A stretch of DNA of 64,000 nucleotides from Rhabdornis inornatus (Eukaryota > Chordata > Aves > Passeriformes > Rhabdornithidae). The translations under genes and the position numbers were made by a program. Below the pieces are notes generated by a model, which saw nothing but the letters and a program-made list of their open reading frames with translations, ran no database searches and was not told the DNA's origin. This document shows, in pieces, positions 39,411 to 52,700 of the stretch (within the stretch, counting starts at the first letter, position 1; the number at the start of each line of letters is the position of its first letter). The stretch covers positions 62,001 through 126,000 of the forward strand of contig VWZS01006021.1 in assembly GCA_013397075.1 (NCBI GenBank), read 5' to 3'.

Positions 39411-42400
39411 TTTTAATCAGAGGATGTGGATCTCTGAAAAAATCATCTCAGTATAATCACACAAAAGAAAAAGTCTTTGAATTAATCTTGTTCAGATTTT
39501 TTAAAAAACTAATTATAGTCTAAAACATGGCAAAGAAATTTTGGAGACAACAGCAATTGTATCAGCAATATGTTCCAACAGCTTTGGAAATAGGCACATA
39601 ATTTACATGCATATCATACAGTCCAGGTTTACCTATTTACAGTCTAATTTCCCCCCATTTTGTTAATATGTATTTCAATAACTGTTAGGTATTACATACA
39701 AGGTATCACTCCATGATACCAAATTATCCCACATCATTGTGTCTCATTGTTTCTCTATATTTATTTGCCTTTACCATCTCTCAAATGTGCCTTAGAATTG
39801 ACTAGATATTTGTCTCTTGCATTTCTAAATCACAGACTCTAGAGGCTAGTATGTTTTTCCCAACATCTATTGATACTGAGAGCAATATGAAACATATCTT
39901 CAAGTCCATCCAGAGAATGAGAACATTTATTTGATAAGTCTTTGTATACTTCAATTTAAAAATCATCTACAAAAATGTCTCCTCTTTCCAGGAAGTTGCA
40001 AAGTCACTTTAAAAATAAGACTGCTGCAGTTCTTTTTCTATACTGGGTTTTGCCAATCTGTCTCATGGCCCCAGAAAAGGCTTTATGGAGGAGCACTTTT
40101 TCCCAGACATTTTCCTTTGAGTTTTTCTAGAAGGAAAGGAAAATGCTTTGCCTCTTACTAACTAAGGAGCCACAAATTATATCAACATTCCTTGGTGATG
40201 TTTCCTAAGGAATTTGTCACAGCACAATGTGGGTAAAGGCAGTCTCTTTAAGTGGGATTACTTTTGCATAAAACTTGAAAAGGAAAACAAGGTTATCAGT
40301 TTTAAACCTGACACAGAATGAGGACCACATTTTATGAAATGGTTTCATAGACTTAAAGAATTGATAGAGTGCTTTTGACAGTCCGAATTACACTGGATTA
40401 TTTATATCCCTGACTTTGCAAGCAGTCCATTAATAATAGCACTGTGTTGTAACTGACCAGGTGCTGCTTGGGTTTCAGAGGGAACACTGCTCTTACAGGT
40501 CTCTGAAGCAGCATGGCCCTGTCATCAGTAACTCCTCTCCCTATCTCTCATGCTGATGGACATCTAGTTGCAGCAACTCTGCTAACTGCACCTCTGGTAC
40601 CAGTACACAGGGGAAAAAGGTCTCAGGAAGGCAAATCACAAGTCATGTTTTAGATGAAAATAGTGACATTTAAAGCAGCAGAGAAAGTCATGTAGTCAAT
40701 GGCACTACTCCCTTCCCTTCACATTCTCAATCTGAACACATCAGAAGATTAAAGGATGGTGGAAAAGGGCATTTTAATCTCATTTTACCTCTGAAGAATG
40801 ATGGAAAAGCAAGCTCAAGTAAATTACCTGAGTCTGTATGAGAAGTTTGTAACAGTTTTTCAGGATGACAGCTCAGTGGCTCAATTTAACTGACTCAAGA
40901 AGCCAGTCTGTTTAAGTAAAACATGAAGTTCAACCCTTTACCTTAGATACATTTGACACTATCTCAAAACAACAGAGCAATGTACTGTCTGACATTCCTC
41001 AGTTTCGTTTGTGTGCATGTTATAACTGAGACCAGAAGCAGCAGCCAGAATCTTTGTGTTCTTTATTGCGTTAGAGTGGACACACAGAGCTCCAGATCTC
41101 AACAGTAAGTTAAGAGTAAGTAATCACCTTAAATAATGATTAGTGCCAGGTTCCTTGTCCCAGAAAAATGGTGCCCCACTTTGAGGCCACCCTCAAGAAG
41201 CAGGAAAAGATTTTTTTTTTTGAACTATTGCAATAGTGCAGTATGTGTGGGTGAACAATGAGACGGAAGAAGGAGTAAATGAGAAACATTCAGGTTTTGG
41301 ACAGACAGCAAGACCTGCTCTTGCATGAGAAATTCGTATTTTCCAATCACGCTGCTGAAGGGGAATAAAAAATCCAGAGTGGCTAAAAGCTCCAAAAAAT
41401 GGCAAAAGTGCTGGGCAGATTATCCATGGGCAGCTGGATGTTTCCAAGGTAACACAGCTATCTTGTCTTGTAGGACATTCTTCAGTCTCACAATACAAAA
41501 CAGTGTGAAAGGAAATCACCACAGCCAGAGTTCAGTGGGATGTCATGCACAGCTCTGTAATTTGTCCAGCATACAGAGGCTCTCTATTTCCTACACCATG
41601 GAGTTTTCTTCCTGAAGGTCTTGCATATCAGTAACAGTGAATTAAACAGAGGAGCAGACTGCACTGCACGTGTTTCTGAAATGTCTTCCCTGTTTTCTGC
41701 ATGTCCCTTACTCAAACAATTTAACAATGCAGAAGGGCAGAGAAGTTGCTGGTAACACAGACGGACCAGCCCATGCACATGAGAGAAGCACAAAAGTATA
41801 GTAGTTTGTCTATAGCAGGTATCTGCTTCTAAAAGGGGAGGAGTCTGGAGTAGGGAGGAAAAGATGGGAAAGAGCAGTACAACTGTGAATCTGATGTATA
41901 TTGCTTTCTTCTAGAAAAGGTTGTATAGTAAAAATTTAGAAAATAAATACAACCAAAATTGCATTGTGATCTAAATTAAGAAAGTGGGAAAGTGATTGAA
42001 AAGTGGGATTTTTTTTTTAAATGGTTCTGTTTTCTAATCTAAAACAAGAAAGTGGTTTCTACCTAGAGCAAGGCTTCAAATACATAGTAACTTCAGTTTC
42101 TTCAAACCATTATCCTTGTCTCATTGGTCTCATGGCCACCTCACTCTAATTTAGCTGTAACATCAGTGCCTGGCAATAAAATGTCCTGTTAAGCATATGG
42201 TGCCTCAATATTCCTATTCTAAAAACTTCTAACATTTCCATGCCCTTTCATTTTGGGGTGGAAAAAGGGTCAATAGATAAGTCTAAAGATAATATCCTTT
42301 CCAAAATATCTGTTCTCAGGACAGCATGTAAGAAGTGTTGTGGGAAAAAGTGGTAAGATGAATAGAGAAAGTGGAGGTGATCTGTGTAGCTTTGTACTAT

Positions 42401-45400
42401 TCCATTGCTAAAGAAACTTTATTGATAATAATGTAGCAAATAGATTTAGACTGAGAGGAACTGGTGGATTGTTTTTCTTCCAAAAAGATTCAAAGTGCTC
42501 TCACAGATCAAAGTGTTTATTTTTCTAATAGATTTTTTACTTTTGAATTCCTAGCCTAATAATATACAATGAATTAAAATTTCCAGGCCTAAATTAAAAT
42601 GCACGAGAGTGATCAAAAGTGAGATAAAAATCTTTACCGATTGTTCTGGGCAGTTTTGTTGTGTGCACTGAATTATGTGAAAAAACATGCTCGGAGCAGT
42701 GCTAGCAAACTTCCCACATCAATGCTGGAAAGCTTTTTGCTGTTTAAATAAAACTGCCTCTTCACACAGTGTAGAATATAAAAACCATCTACTGAAAAAA
42801 AAATGTATACTGTTGCATTTATCTATTAATGCAACATTTTAAAAAACTGGTCCTGTCTTTAAAGGTAGGCGTGTTAGGCCATGACTAAGACATATATTCT
42901 GTGGGCAATTCCAACTGTATATTTAATACAAAGAAAAAAAAACTTTCTTAACTCTACAGTTTAAGAAATATACCTTGAAAGCACACTAAAATAAGGAAAA
43001 TATGGTATACAAACACAACTTGCACAAGCTATTTGCAGAGAGAGAGGGGAAAATATTTGGTCTTTCTAGGTCATTCATCTAAAATACTTTTCATAAGTGC
43101 TGAAGGAAGTGGACATAAGTTCTGAGAAGAAAAAAATAGCAAAAGAGATATTCAGTAACCTGAAAAATTTCATGGATTTTTTCTGTATTCTTATATTGTT
43201 ATTAATAGCATTAAAAAAAGAAATTGAGACCTTAGACTTTATTTTTTTGGATCTAAGAGATATAAAAAAGCAGCTAGCCTATTGTTTAATATTTTTATTT
43301 GTTTTTATGACATACAAAACAAAACCCTCTCATTGCTCCTGGATCACAAAAGCCCTCTAAGGAGAAGCAACCTAACAGAACAAGTCTGTTTTTAAGACAA
43401 GTTTCAAAGCAGGGAAAAACTTGACAATTGAAATCACTGGAAGATGTTTCCAATTCCTAAGAAAGGATGACAGAAGTTTGTAAATTCTTCATCTTGCTGT
43501 GTATACTGTTCTTTATGCAATCCTATTTGAGGCAGTACGTATGAGTTCTATTTTTTACTTCTTTTTCTAGACACAGATACCCTTTGGCAGAGTGAAACTG
43601 CAAGTCAGAAGAGGTAGCTAAGAAAGTCAATAAATCACAGATCCATGCTGACTACTTTTTCTGCCTTTTTGTTGTTCCAGCACTTTTTAATTGCCAGTAA
43701 ATTCCCAAGAACACTGAAAATAAAGTACAGGTCATAGCAGCCTGTTTATTGTTGTGGCTTTGCTCCTTGGCAATAACCAGAAAGTTTATCATCCTTCCTA
43801 TATTTTAGAGCTCTTCAAGAACCACTTAAAGTCAGTTGCAATTTTTCCATCTAGAAAGATGGATATCAGATATTTAATCTGATACTCGAAAATAAAAATG
43901 TACCATAGCAAGTGCAAATAATAAGGAAAAATGAATTCTAATAATTCTAACTATGTGCTTAGTATTGGAAGAATATTGGAAATAGAAGTTCTGCAAAACT
44001 GGGAGGAAGTTAAAAAAACACTATCTGTTTTTAATATCATACCTTTAGTATGGCTAATTTCCAACAACTACAAATAGCAGGACAATTGAGATTTTTTAAA
44101 GTAAATGTATCATATAAATTAATTACAGAAGAATTTGTGGACCTATGTAGCTATGGTCTTTGCTGGCCAAGGCACCTCATATATTTTATAATTTAGATAC
44201 AATACTGCCATCAAATTCCAGCATTTCTAAGACCGAAAGAGTTAAACCTTAAAGCCTTATAGTTTTAAATCAGAAAGATAGTGACACCAAAATATAACAT
44301 TTTTTTTCATAAAAAGGATAGTGGTTTTTCACAGTTTAGTATGTATTTGATTAAAATACAACAACAAATAATTAATCGGATACTAAATCTTGAAATATAC
44401 AATGATATGAATTCATAGGAAAATTTATATTTAAAATATTCAGAAACAGTTGTAAGGAATTCATCTTACATATTTCCACCAGATTGCCTATAGTATTTCT
44501 TTGTGTAGTGTATAATTTACACAGTGGCAAGGCTTTGGGGGCTTGTAGCCTTTGAAAACATTGATAATCTGAAGAAGACGTATCAGCCTTTATCATTAAT
44601 CCTTCCTTTAAGACATTAAAAAGGTTGTCTCACCAGTTGCTTATTCTGAATACTTGCAGCAGTGCCATCCTTGCATCGTAAATTATAAAAACCTCATTAT
44701 TCTTATTACCACAGCAGGCCTTAAAATGGGAATGTCCTCTGTTCCTCACAAAGCCCAAGAATGTCAATTTTTAGGCTGTGAAGGAAGCTTAAATTTCTTG
44801 AAGTATTTTACCCTTCTATCTCTTAAAAACCCAAGACTGTGCACAAAATTTTAGCTTTTCTTAAAGCAGGCAGAAGCAAGAAAGGAGAGGGATATAAAGA
44901 GAATTATATGCCTTCTTTCACTGCTCTGAACAAAGATAAGCAATAGCTTATATGAAACAAGCTTTAATTTTTTTTTAGGGTTAGCAAGTTGAGAAGCATG
45001 GAGTTCCATCTGTTTTGCTAGGGGCTGCAATAAATGCTACTTCTTGGAATTGTCTACAAACAAATTCATTCATTCTACTGCAATACCCACCTATGCCAAA
45101 GACAGTATTTTGACCTAGGAAAAAAACCCTGCACATCCTACTGTCTTATATGGGTCCCAGACAGTTTTTGCTTTAAGCAAGGGAGGTTTGGAGCCAGCTA
45201 TTTGGAAAGATAAACTCCACACAAGCCCTTTGACAATGAGTTGCATTTTCTGCCCTCTGGACATCATCCTTGGCTAAAGGACTGTGGCACCTTCTGCATC
45301 AAATAGTAAAGCAGGAGATCCTAAATATTCTAGTCCAAGCAGCTACTTCAAAAACAGGACTTTGGAAATACCTGAGATATTGAGAATAGGTTCAAAATTA

Positions 45401-45949
45401 GATTTGCAGGAGGTTATTTTTCTTATTAAAGTATTAGTAGGCTAGTACAAACCCAGACTTTGGAAATCTGGTGTCAGTGTAGTTTTCTGTTCTGTAACAG
45501 ACACTGACCAGTTCTTCTCTTTCTGGACAGTAACTCTCTAACTTCTTTACTAGAAGTCCTTGGATCCTACAGTTACACACGCTTGGTTTCTTTAGAAAAA
45601 CACAGTCATCATTTCTCAGAACTGGTGAAATATTTTCCAGACAGCTGCTTATCTAAATCCACTGCATTTGTTTGCTGCAAACTGCCCAACTCCACTGCTC
45701 TAGAATCAATTCATTGAAGAGTTCAAGAACCTGGTAGATCCATACCTATATTACCTCACTGTGCAGTCATAGTGTTTGTAAGCTGCTGTAGATCAGTACT
45801 GTAATCATCACAGATGGTTTGAAATAGCAAAAAAAAGCTTCAGTTATCTGCTCTTTCTAGTTCCACTTGAGGGAAAGCCTACTTTTCAGAGACAGAAGAC
45901 AAAAGGTAAGCTGCCTCTCAATCTGTTTTACCTGATATATACTACTAGT

Positions 45950-45989
45950 TGTATTGTATTTTTAATTGTATTATTTAATTGCATTTTTA
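45950..45989. repeat. Degenerate TAATTGTATT repeat
   Basis: Short imperfect copies of TTGTATT and TTTAATTG follow one another over about 40 bases. This is low-complexity AT-rich sequence. Confidence 0.55.
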
Positions 45990-47826
45990 TTCAGTGGCTG
46001 CACTTGCAAAATTTACCATCTTCCTCAGTATGGAATCAAACATCATGGCAGAAGAAAGAAAATTGGGATGCATTTTAACTTTCAGTAGTGTATGGTGAAA
46101 TCTATAACTGTTTTCACAATGAGGCTTTAATAAGAGAGGTAATGTTCATTTGCCAAAACTAAACTGCTCCTTACATTTTGTTTGTTCGATACATTGTTGC
46201 TTGAAATCTGCAGATACATCTCTCCTTATCACTTTAGAAAAGTGAAAAATTACATTGAATTTCAGAAATAATATGTCTAATTTTCATTCTTACAAATTTG
46301 AGTGAATTCCTTTAACAAAGCAGAAGTCTTTGAATTTAGTATCTCTCAAGATTAGACAAGATGTACAAAAATTGAAGTTCTCATGTAAAATGTCTTCAAA
46401 TTGACCCCTATAGCACTTCTTTTTAAGAAAAAAAAGGACAATAAAGCAGTTATAGGGCTGACAATTTTAATACATGCAGTTTTTCAAGCACACTATACTA
46501 TTATTTATTAAGTCAAGACAGATTTCTTGATACGTAAACTTTGACATAATAATTTTGTTTTGCTCTCTCAAATCTTGACAGATAGGATTACATCAAAACT
46601 ATTTTGAAAATTAAGCAGACAGAAATTTCCTTCAGCAATGTAACTAAAGTAAACATATCATAGAGACAGTATTCAAACTTGAAAGCAATTCTACTACAAG
46701 TATAAATGAACAGTATTTTTAGATGTATTCATTAATGGAAGGTGGATGTAAAAGCCAAAACTACATCTGTTCTTCATTGGAAGTGCCAGTCTTACTATGG
46801 TTACATGCATAACATTTCATATAAAAATCAGAGAATGGTGTTTATTTCAGTATAAAAGTGTCATTTTACCATGTCTATATCATACTCTATAAAATAACAT
46901 TATGCAAGAAGGGATTATACAACCATACATCAAACCTTACTACACAAAATTTTCATGAAGAAGAACCTATTCCTCCTTAAATTTTCAATATGTAAAAATA
47001 TCAGCTAAGTTTAAAAAAAAACCAAATAATTACTGTAAGTAAATCTGATTTCACCAAAAATCAGCATATGAAAAATTGAAGATAAGCATCCTCAGCTGCT
47101 CATATAATCTTTGAAACAGGTACTTTTACAGTAGTTTATATCCTTTAACAGTACCCAAAAATGGCTGGTGTATCTGTAAACAGGTTTAGAAGTCTGGGTT
47201 GAGCTTCACAGTATAGATATAGAATATCAAGTGAGTGATTGCCCTGAAAGTGAAGGTAAAACATTTATATTGGAAAGACAAGTGCACAGAGGAATCCAAA
47301 ACACTGGAAAAATAAGGCAATCTGTATTTCCTTTGATCTTTAATCCAAAATTATTTTTGAAAAGAGAAAAAAATAGACCTGTACCTTGACTTAGCAAAAA
47401 ATGTGTCTTAGCTGTGCTCACCATTTATAAAATTTATATAATTGAAATTATTTTAACTCACACATCACTCACAAAGACAGGTATGCACAGTAAATAAAAT
47501 AATAATGTCAACAAGCCTGCTAGGTTTCTCATGGCCAGATAAATTCACTGCTGAATTTTCTGAAGAATCTCAAACCTTAGTTTATGTAAAGTCTTCAGAG
47601 CAGTAATTAAACCCTGTCAGGAAGTAATATAACACTGTTATTTGGAAGAAATTAGGTGGAAGAAAATAATGGGTATGACTCTCCATTCTTACACTGGTTT
47701 TGTGCAAATGTGAGTTGAAAATCATAGCTAGCATGTCTGGTTTTCCCAAATATGCAGAACATATGGAATGAAAACGTTCTTATTATTTCTTCAGTAGTTG
47801 ATACGATCCAGTCATACCATACTGTA

Positions 47827-47862
47827 TATTCAGCTGCTATCTGATATTCAGCTGCTATCTGA
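47827..47862. repeat. Perfect 18-bp tandem duplication
   Basis: TATTCAGCTGCTATCTGA occurs twice in direct succession (47827-47844 and 47845-47862) with no mismatch. The unit contains the E-box CAGCTG, so the duplication gives two E-boxes exactly 18 bp apart. The absence of mismatches suggests a recent event. Confidence 0.95.
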
Positions 47863-50818
47863 ATATATATTTTTGTCATGTTCTATGAGATGATAAAAGT
47901 ACTGTAACTATATCAGAACTGTAAGTGGAAAAACAGCAGACTAAATGGTGATAAAGCAGCTGGTACACAAAATGAGTGGGACTTAAATTTGAAAATATCC
48001 ATATCCATTTTTGTGTGTGAGAGAAATGTAATCCAATTTGTGATTTGGATCTCTGATGCTGCAGCTGCCACAGGACAGCTTGCAGCATATTCTTCAACCA
48101 CAGTACTCTGCACTTTAGCTTCTCAAGATCTAAATGAATGCTAATTGTCTTATTTGTAAAATTCTTTCTTTAATAAAAAACAATTTCTTTTTCTAAGTCC
48201 TTCCTTCTACAAGAACTGTGATCTTCAAAAGAGCTAACCAGCCCTTTGTCCAATTGCAGAGATCTAGGAAATTCGTTACATTTTTGTTTGGTGAAGAGGG
48301 AATTACCAGAAATTCTTTCATAAGTGCTGACTTGCCAAAAGTAAACACATTTGGTCTTGAACTATTGGTCAACACACCTCATTCCCTTCTTCTGGCTACC
48401 TTAGGGAAAAGAAAAAAAACAAAACCAGACTAAATGTGATTGTCAAGTGTTACAGATGCTTAATTGCACACTAATTCAAATTTCCTCTCAGTTGCTTAAT
48501 TGCAGATTTAGACTTAGCAACAGTGGCATTCTTGCTTTTCCAGTGAAAGCTGTGACCCAAAATAAAAATCATGACACAATCTCCTTGTACATCTGGCCCT
48601 TGGATTTTCACCTTACAGCTCTGAAATCCTTCGTTGATTGGTGGTCAGCAAATAGATTTTTTTCTTGAAACTGAAATCAGGTATTCAAAAGCAGTTTTCT
48701 GAAACTGGCATTCTCAGAACGAATCAGGGAGGAAACATGCTAGCAAACCTATCAGCTCCTACCATATGCTGACTTCCCTCAACTTGTTTAAGGTCAGGGG
48801 TCTCCAAGAGGTAAAAGTCTTGCTTCACTTAGATAATAAATAAGAATGAGGAGAAAGAATTGCCTGGACAGTCCATTGTTTCCTGGAGAAAAGGAAGGTA
48901 AGCTCTCTCTTTGATCAGATTTCTATACAGCCTTACCCAGTGATATTCTAAAAGCAGTAAAAAAGCTGAGGAATAAAAAAGTTCTATTTATAGAGTTCCC
49001 AACTAGTCAGATAGCATGGAAAACAGATCCTGAAATATGCAAGCATTTTGCATAAATCATATTCCTACCTACAGGAATAGAGGTGTGGTGAAAGACCAGC
49101 ACACAAGGCTGGACTCCTTCCTGGACTCTATTTCAATGACATATCAAGCGCTTCAGCTGTAGTTCCACCCTGACATTAGAATTTCATTAGTTTATTATTT
49201 TACTCAGATGCCACAAAATAATCAGCCCTTGGCTGATGGTACATATGCAAAGCAAGACTAGATTGCCATACCCTCAAATTTGTCTGGAAAAACACAAAAT
49301 ATTTTGCGAATAATGTCAGTAATTAAATAATACTCAACACCACATTTAAGCGGTCTGTGACAGCTAATGACAGCTGCATAGCTGTAAGAGCTCATGCTTT
49401 CTCAGAGATATTTTTAAACTCTGGCTGCTGAAATCCCTCAAAATTACAAAAAAAAACTCCTACTCTTAAAAATTCTTTCAGTGCTCCAAAGATTTCTGAT
49501 GCCCTGCCATTTATAACAGATTCCAAAGTGCTATTTTTTCATAGTCAAATATATGTATATGTACACAAGCACATATTCAAATTCATGGGTATATACTTGA
49601 TTTATATATATATTTACAGGGCAAAAAATAATCCAATGAAAAAGTGACTGCATAGGTACTGTGATAAAGATTTCTCAAGTGAATTTCTCAAATTTTGCAG
49701 GATAAAGCTTTATCAAGACATTTCAAAATAAATGTCAAGAAAAATCAGTCTTCTACAGTATCATCTCACAAGCATACTGAAATACTGGCCTACTTCATGC
49801 GGTTTACCATAAAATAAAATTATTTATTATTTTTAAAAAGTCAGAGCTCTTGAAGGCATAAATGGATTAATTTACCGTTGACCTAGAAACTGCTCCAAAA
49901 CACTTCTATTGAAGTGTCACAACCTCATTATGGCACTTCATGGGAAAAAAGCCCCAAACCAATCAAACAATTAAAATACAGAAGGCTTGCAGTGAAGGCA
50001 GAAAATATTTGAGAGCAGCAATGTTTCTCTATTCTTCTGAGCCTAATGACCATGCAAACTGAGCTACAGGTGCACCTGCAAGCGCCACTTCTCTAAAAAA
50101 GTATCTGACAGTTGATGGAATAACAACTTTACAGATTCCACTTAATTTGACAAAAAAAATTTTATCATAAACTGGGTAGACAGTAAATTTAAAATCAGAC
50201 TTTTGTCCTATGAAGCTACATGGATGCTTATAGTAAAGGATTAGGAATATATACCTGGAAATCAATAGTCTGTCATATAGACAGGGGATTTTTAATTTTT
50301 TTTTATCAAGTTAGTAGAATAAATTTTTTTACTAAAGAAATGGACAGATAACTCATTGTTTTAATTTTTATTTTAAAAGTGATAAATAAGAACATGGATT
50401 TTTCCATGAGCATTTTCTTTGAACTTCTGAATTGCCTTTTCTCCTTAAATGCTTAAAATACTCTAAGTATAATATTGCTCTAATAAATCCCTTCACAATT
50501 ACTCTAGAGACAGAGGCACAGACCATGCTGGAGTCATGATGATTTAATTTAGTAATTCTGATTGACTGATAGAGTGCAAACTGCTCTTTCTCCAGAAGGT
50601 TGTTTGAAGAGATAAATTCTCAGTACAGCCCACTGAAAATAAATGCAAATAGGATCAGGAGCTGGTGTTAGAGACTATAATGTACATCATATTTCCCTCT
50701 TTATAAAGGAAAGCAAAGAGATGATGCAAATTGCAGCAAAATATAAGTTATTGGGGGGAGCATATATTTTCCCTTTATTTTTAAAATACATGTAAAACTT
50801 CTTACTGATAAAGTAGAA

Positions 50819-50875
50819 GATGCCTACATGAAGAGGGCATATATGCCTATATGAAGATACCTATATGAAGAAGAG
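50819..50875. repeat. Imperfect tandem repeat, unit about 18 bp
   Basis: GCCTACATGAAGAGG, GCCTATATGAAGA and ACCTATATGAAGAAG are three diverged copies of a CCTATATGAAGA core, spaced about 16-23 bases apart. Confidence 0.75.
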
Positions 50876-51455
50876 CATTTAAAACTAGATAATTCAATGA
50901 ACTCTTCCACTCGCTGAATAAAAAAGGATTGTTATTTTAGAAAGATTATAGATTGAATTTGACGCTAATACATTACCGATAGTTTTGTGCTTCCAGAGGC
51001 TTAAGCTTCCCTCTAAAAATTGCCTATGAATGATAAAAAATCATAAGTAATGGAAGAAGAGTTGGTTTCAGAGACCTGTTATGAATCTCCACACAAGCCA
51101 AAAGTTAGAGAGAGGATGGAACTTCACCCAAACCTCAAACTTGCAGTGGAGTTGGGCTGCTCAAAAGAGGTATTTCTATCATGTTCCCAGTCTCAGGAGA
51201 TGAACATACACACTACTGTCATCAGATGTACTGATGTGATTTATTTGAGACACACATGTTGATGTTGACAGCTTTACTTCAAGAAATAGACGTCTGTATA
51301 TGTGTATTTAGTATAAGTTACTAATTTAATTCTTTTGCTGAGCACAGTTTAGCAGATATTTAGCTTTATGCTTCACTGTTCATCACAGTGCTAGCCAATC
51401 TATCCAAGTTTTCAGGCCAACAGAGTCCATATGATGTTTTCAAAGCTTATGAGGT

Positions 51456-52700
51456 ACAGAATCACAGAATCAATTAGGTTGGAAAAGACCTCTGAGATCA
51501 TCAAGTCCAACCTCTGACTTTGTCAACCAGATCATGGCACGAAGTGCCACATCCAGTTTTTCCTTAAACACTTCCAGGGATAGTGACTCCACCACCTCCC
51601 TGGGCAGCCCATTCCAATGCCCAGTGACCCTTTCCATGAGGAATTTATTCTTTATGTCCAGCCTAAACCTCCCCTGGCACATCCTAAGTCTGTGTGCTCT
51701 TGTCCTATAGCTTGTTACCTGGGAGAAGAGATGGACCCGCACCTGGCTACAGCTCCCTTCAGGGAGATGTAGAGAGTGATAGGGTCTCCCCTGAGCCTTT
51801 TCTCCAGACTAAACATCCCCAGCTCCTTCAGCTGCTCCTCACTGACTGGTGTTCCACACCCTTCACCAGCCTTGTTACCCTCCTCTGGACATGCTCCAGC
51901 ATCTCAACATCCTTCCTAAACTGAGGAGCCCAGCACTGGGCACAGCACTCAAGGTGCAGCCTCACCAGTGCTGAGTACCAGGGAAGAATCACTGCCCTGG
52001 TCCCGCTGGCCTCGCTATTTCGGATACAGGCCAGGATGCCGTTGGCCTCTTGGCGACCAGGGCACGCTGCTGGCTCATGTTCAGCTGCTGGGAATCAGTA
52101 CCCCCAGGTCCCTTTCTGCCTGGCTGGTGTCCAGCCACGCTGGCTTCAGCCTGTAGTGCTGCATGGGGTTGTTGTGGCCAAAGTACAGGACACAGCACTT
52201 GGTCTTGTTGAACCTCTTATCATTGGTTTCAACCCATGGATCCAGCCTGTCCAGGGCCTTCTGCAGAGCCCTCCTACCCTCCAGCAGTTCAACACACACA
52301 CCCAACTTGGTGTTGTCTGCAGATTTCCTAATGGTAGACTCAATCTCCTCATCCTGCTCATCAGTAAAGATAATAAAGAAGACTGGGCCCAGAGCTGGTC
52401 TGTGGGGGATTCCATCAGGGATGCAGCACTGTTCATCACCACTCATTGGGCCCAGCCATCCAGGCAGTTCTTAACCTAGTAAAGGGTGCACTTGTCCAAG
52501 CCCTGAGCCAACAGCTTTTCCAGGAGTATGGTGTGGGAGATGGTGTCAAAGACTTTGCTGAAGTCCAGGTAGACAACATCCACAGCCTTCCCCTCATCCA
52601 CTTCATCATAAAAGGAGATCAGATTGGTCAGACAGGATCTGACCCTCCTAAATCTATTCTGACTGAGTCTGATCCTCTGGATGTCCCCTTGAATGTGATC
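51456..52700 (-). mobile_element. CR1 LINE, 5'-truncated, longest copy in window
   Basis: The left end (the element's 3' end) reads ACAGAATCACAGAATCA, the reverse complement of about two ATTCTGTG-type repeats, followed by the conserved CR1 3' UTR with GGTTGGAAAAGACCTCTGAG. Moving right, the minus strand encodes the C-terminal half of the CR1 reverse transcriptase in pieces. The start near 52700 is where recognisable CR1 protein similarity fades; sequence to about 52790 may also belong. About 1.2 kb remains of an element usually around 4.5 kb, the normal outcome of 5' truncation. It is the least degraded CR1 here and so probably the youngest. I see no target-site duplication, which is usual for CR1. 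Confidence 0.92.
51470..52700 (-). pseudogene. CR1 ORF2 reverse transcriptase relic, inactive
   Basis: Read on the minus strand, the relic begins near NRFRRVRSCLTNLI and passes the first catalytic block (VVYLDFSKVFDTISH, aspartate kept). At GLDKCTLY the expected tryptophan codon is a TAG stop, and a further TGA follows 11 codons on. A frameshift near 52.40-52.44 kb moves the equivalent of the SGVPQGS block into another frame, where it reads DGIPHRPALGP. The catalytic box FADD is altered to SADN, so one metal-binding aspartate is lost. Another frameshift near 52.08 kb leads into [12 protein letters not shown]. The final 90 codons (51470-51742) are intact and contain [10 protein letters not shown] and [12 protein letters not shown], typical of the CR1 C-terminus. 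The enzyme cannot be functional. Confidence 0.88.

Larger units (their letters stand above)
39411..51455. other. Non-coding stretch, no gene seen
   Basis: Unique AT-rich sequence between the plus-strand CR1 and the large minus-strand CR1. Two small tandem duplications (47827, 50819) are listed separately. A pyrimidine tract with CTAG at 43546-43571 followed by about 15 open codons is a weak splice-like motif only. Confidence 0.55.

Noticed and set aside
48458..48504. Direct repeat TGCTTAATTGCA, two copies 35 bases apart
   Set aside because: A 12-mer repeat at this distance can occur by chance in AT-rich sequence, and nothing around it suggests function.
52036..52479. Longest open frame in the window (147 codons, plus strand)
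   Set aside because: It lies antisense to the CR1 reverse transcriptase and has no independent support; the real signal is on the minus strand.
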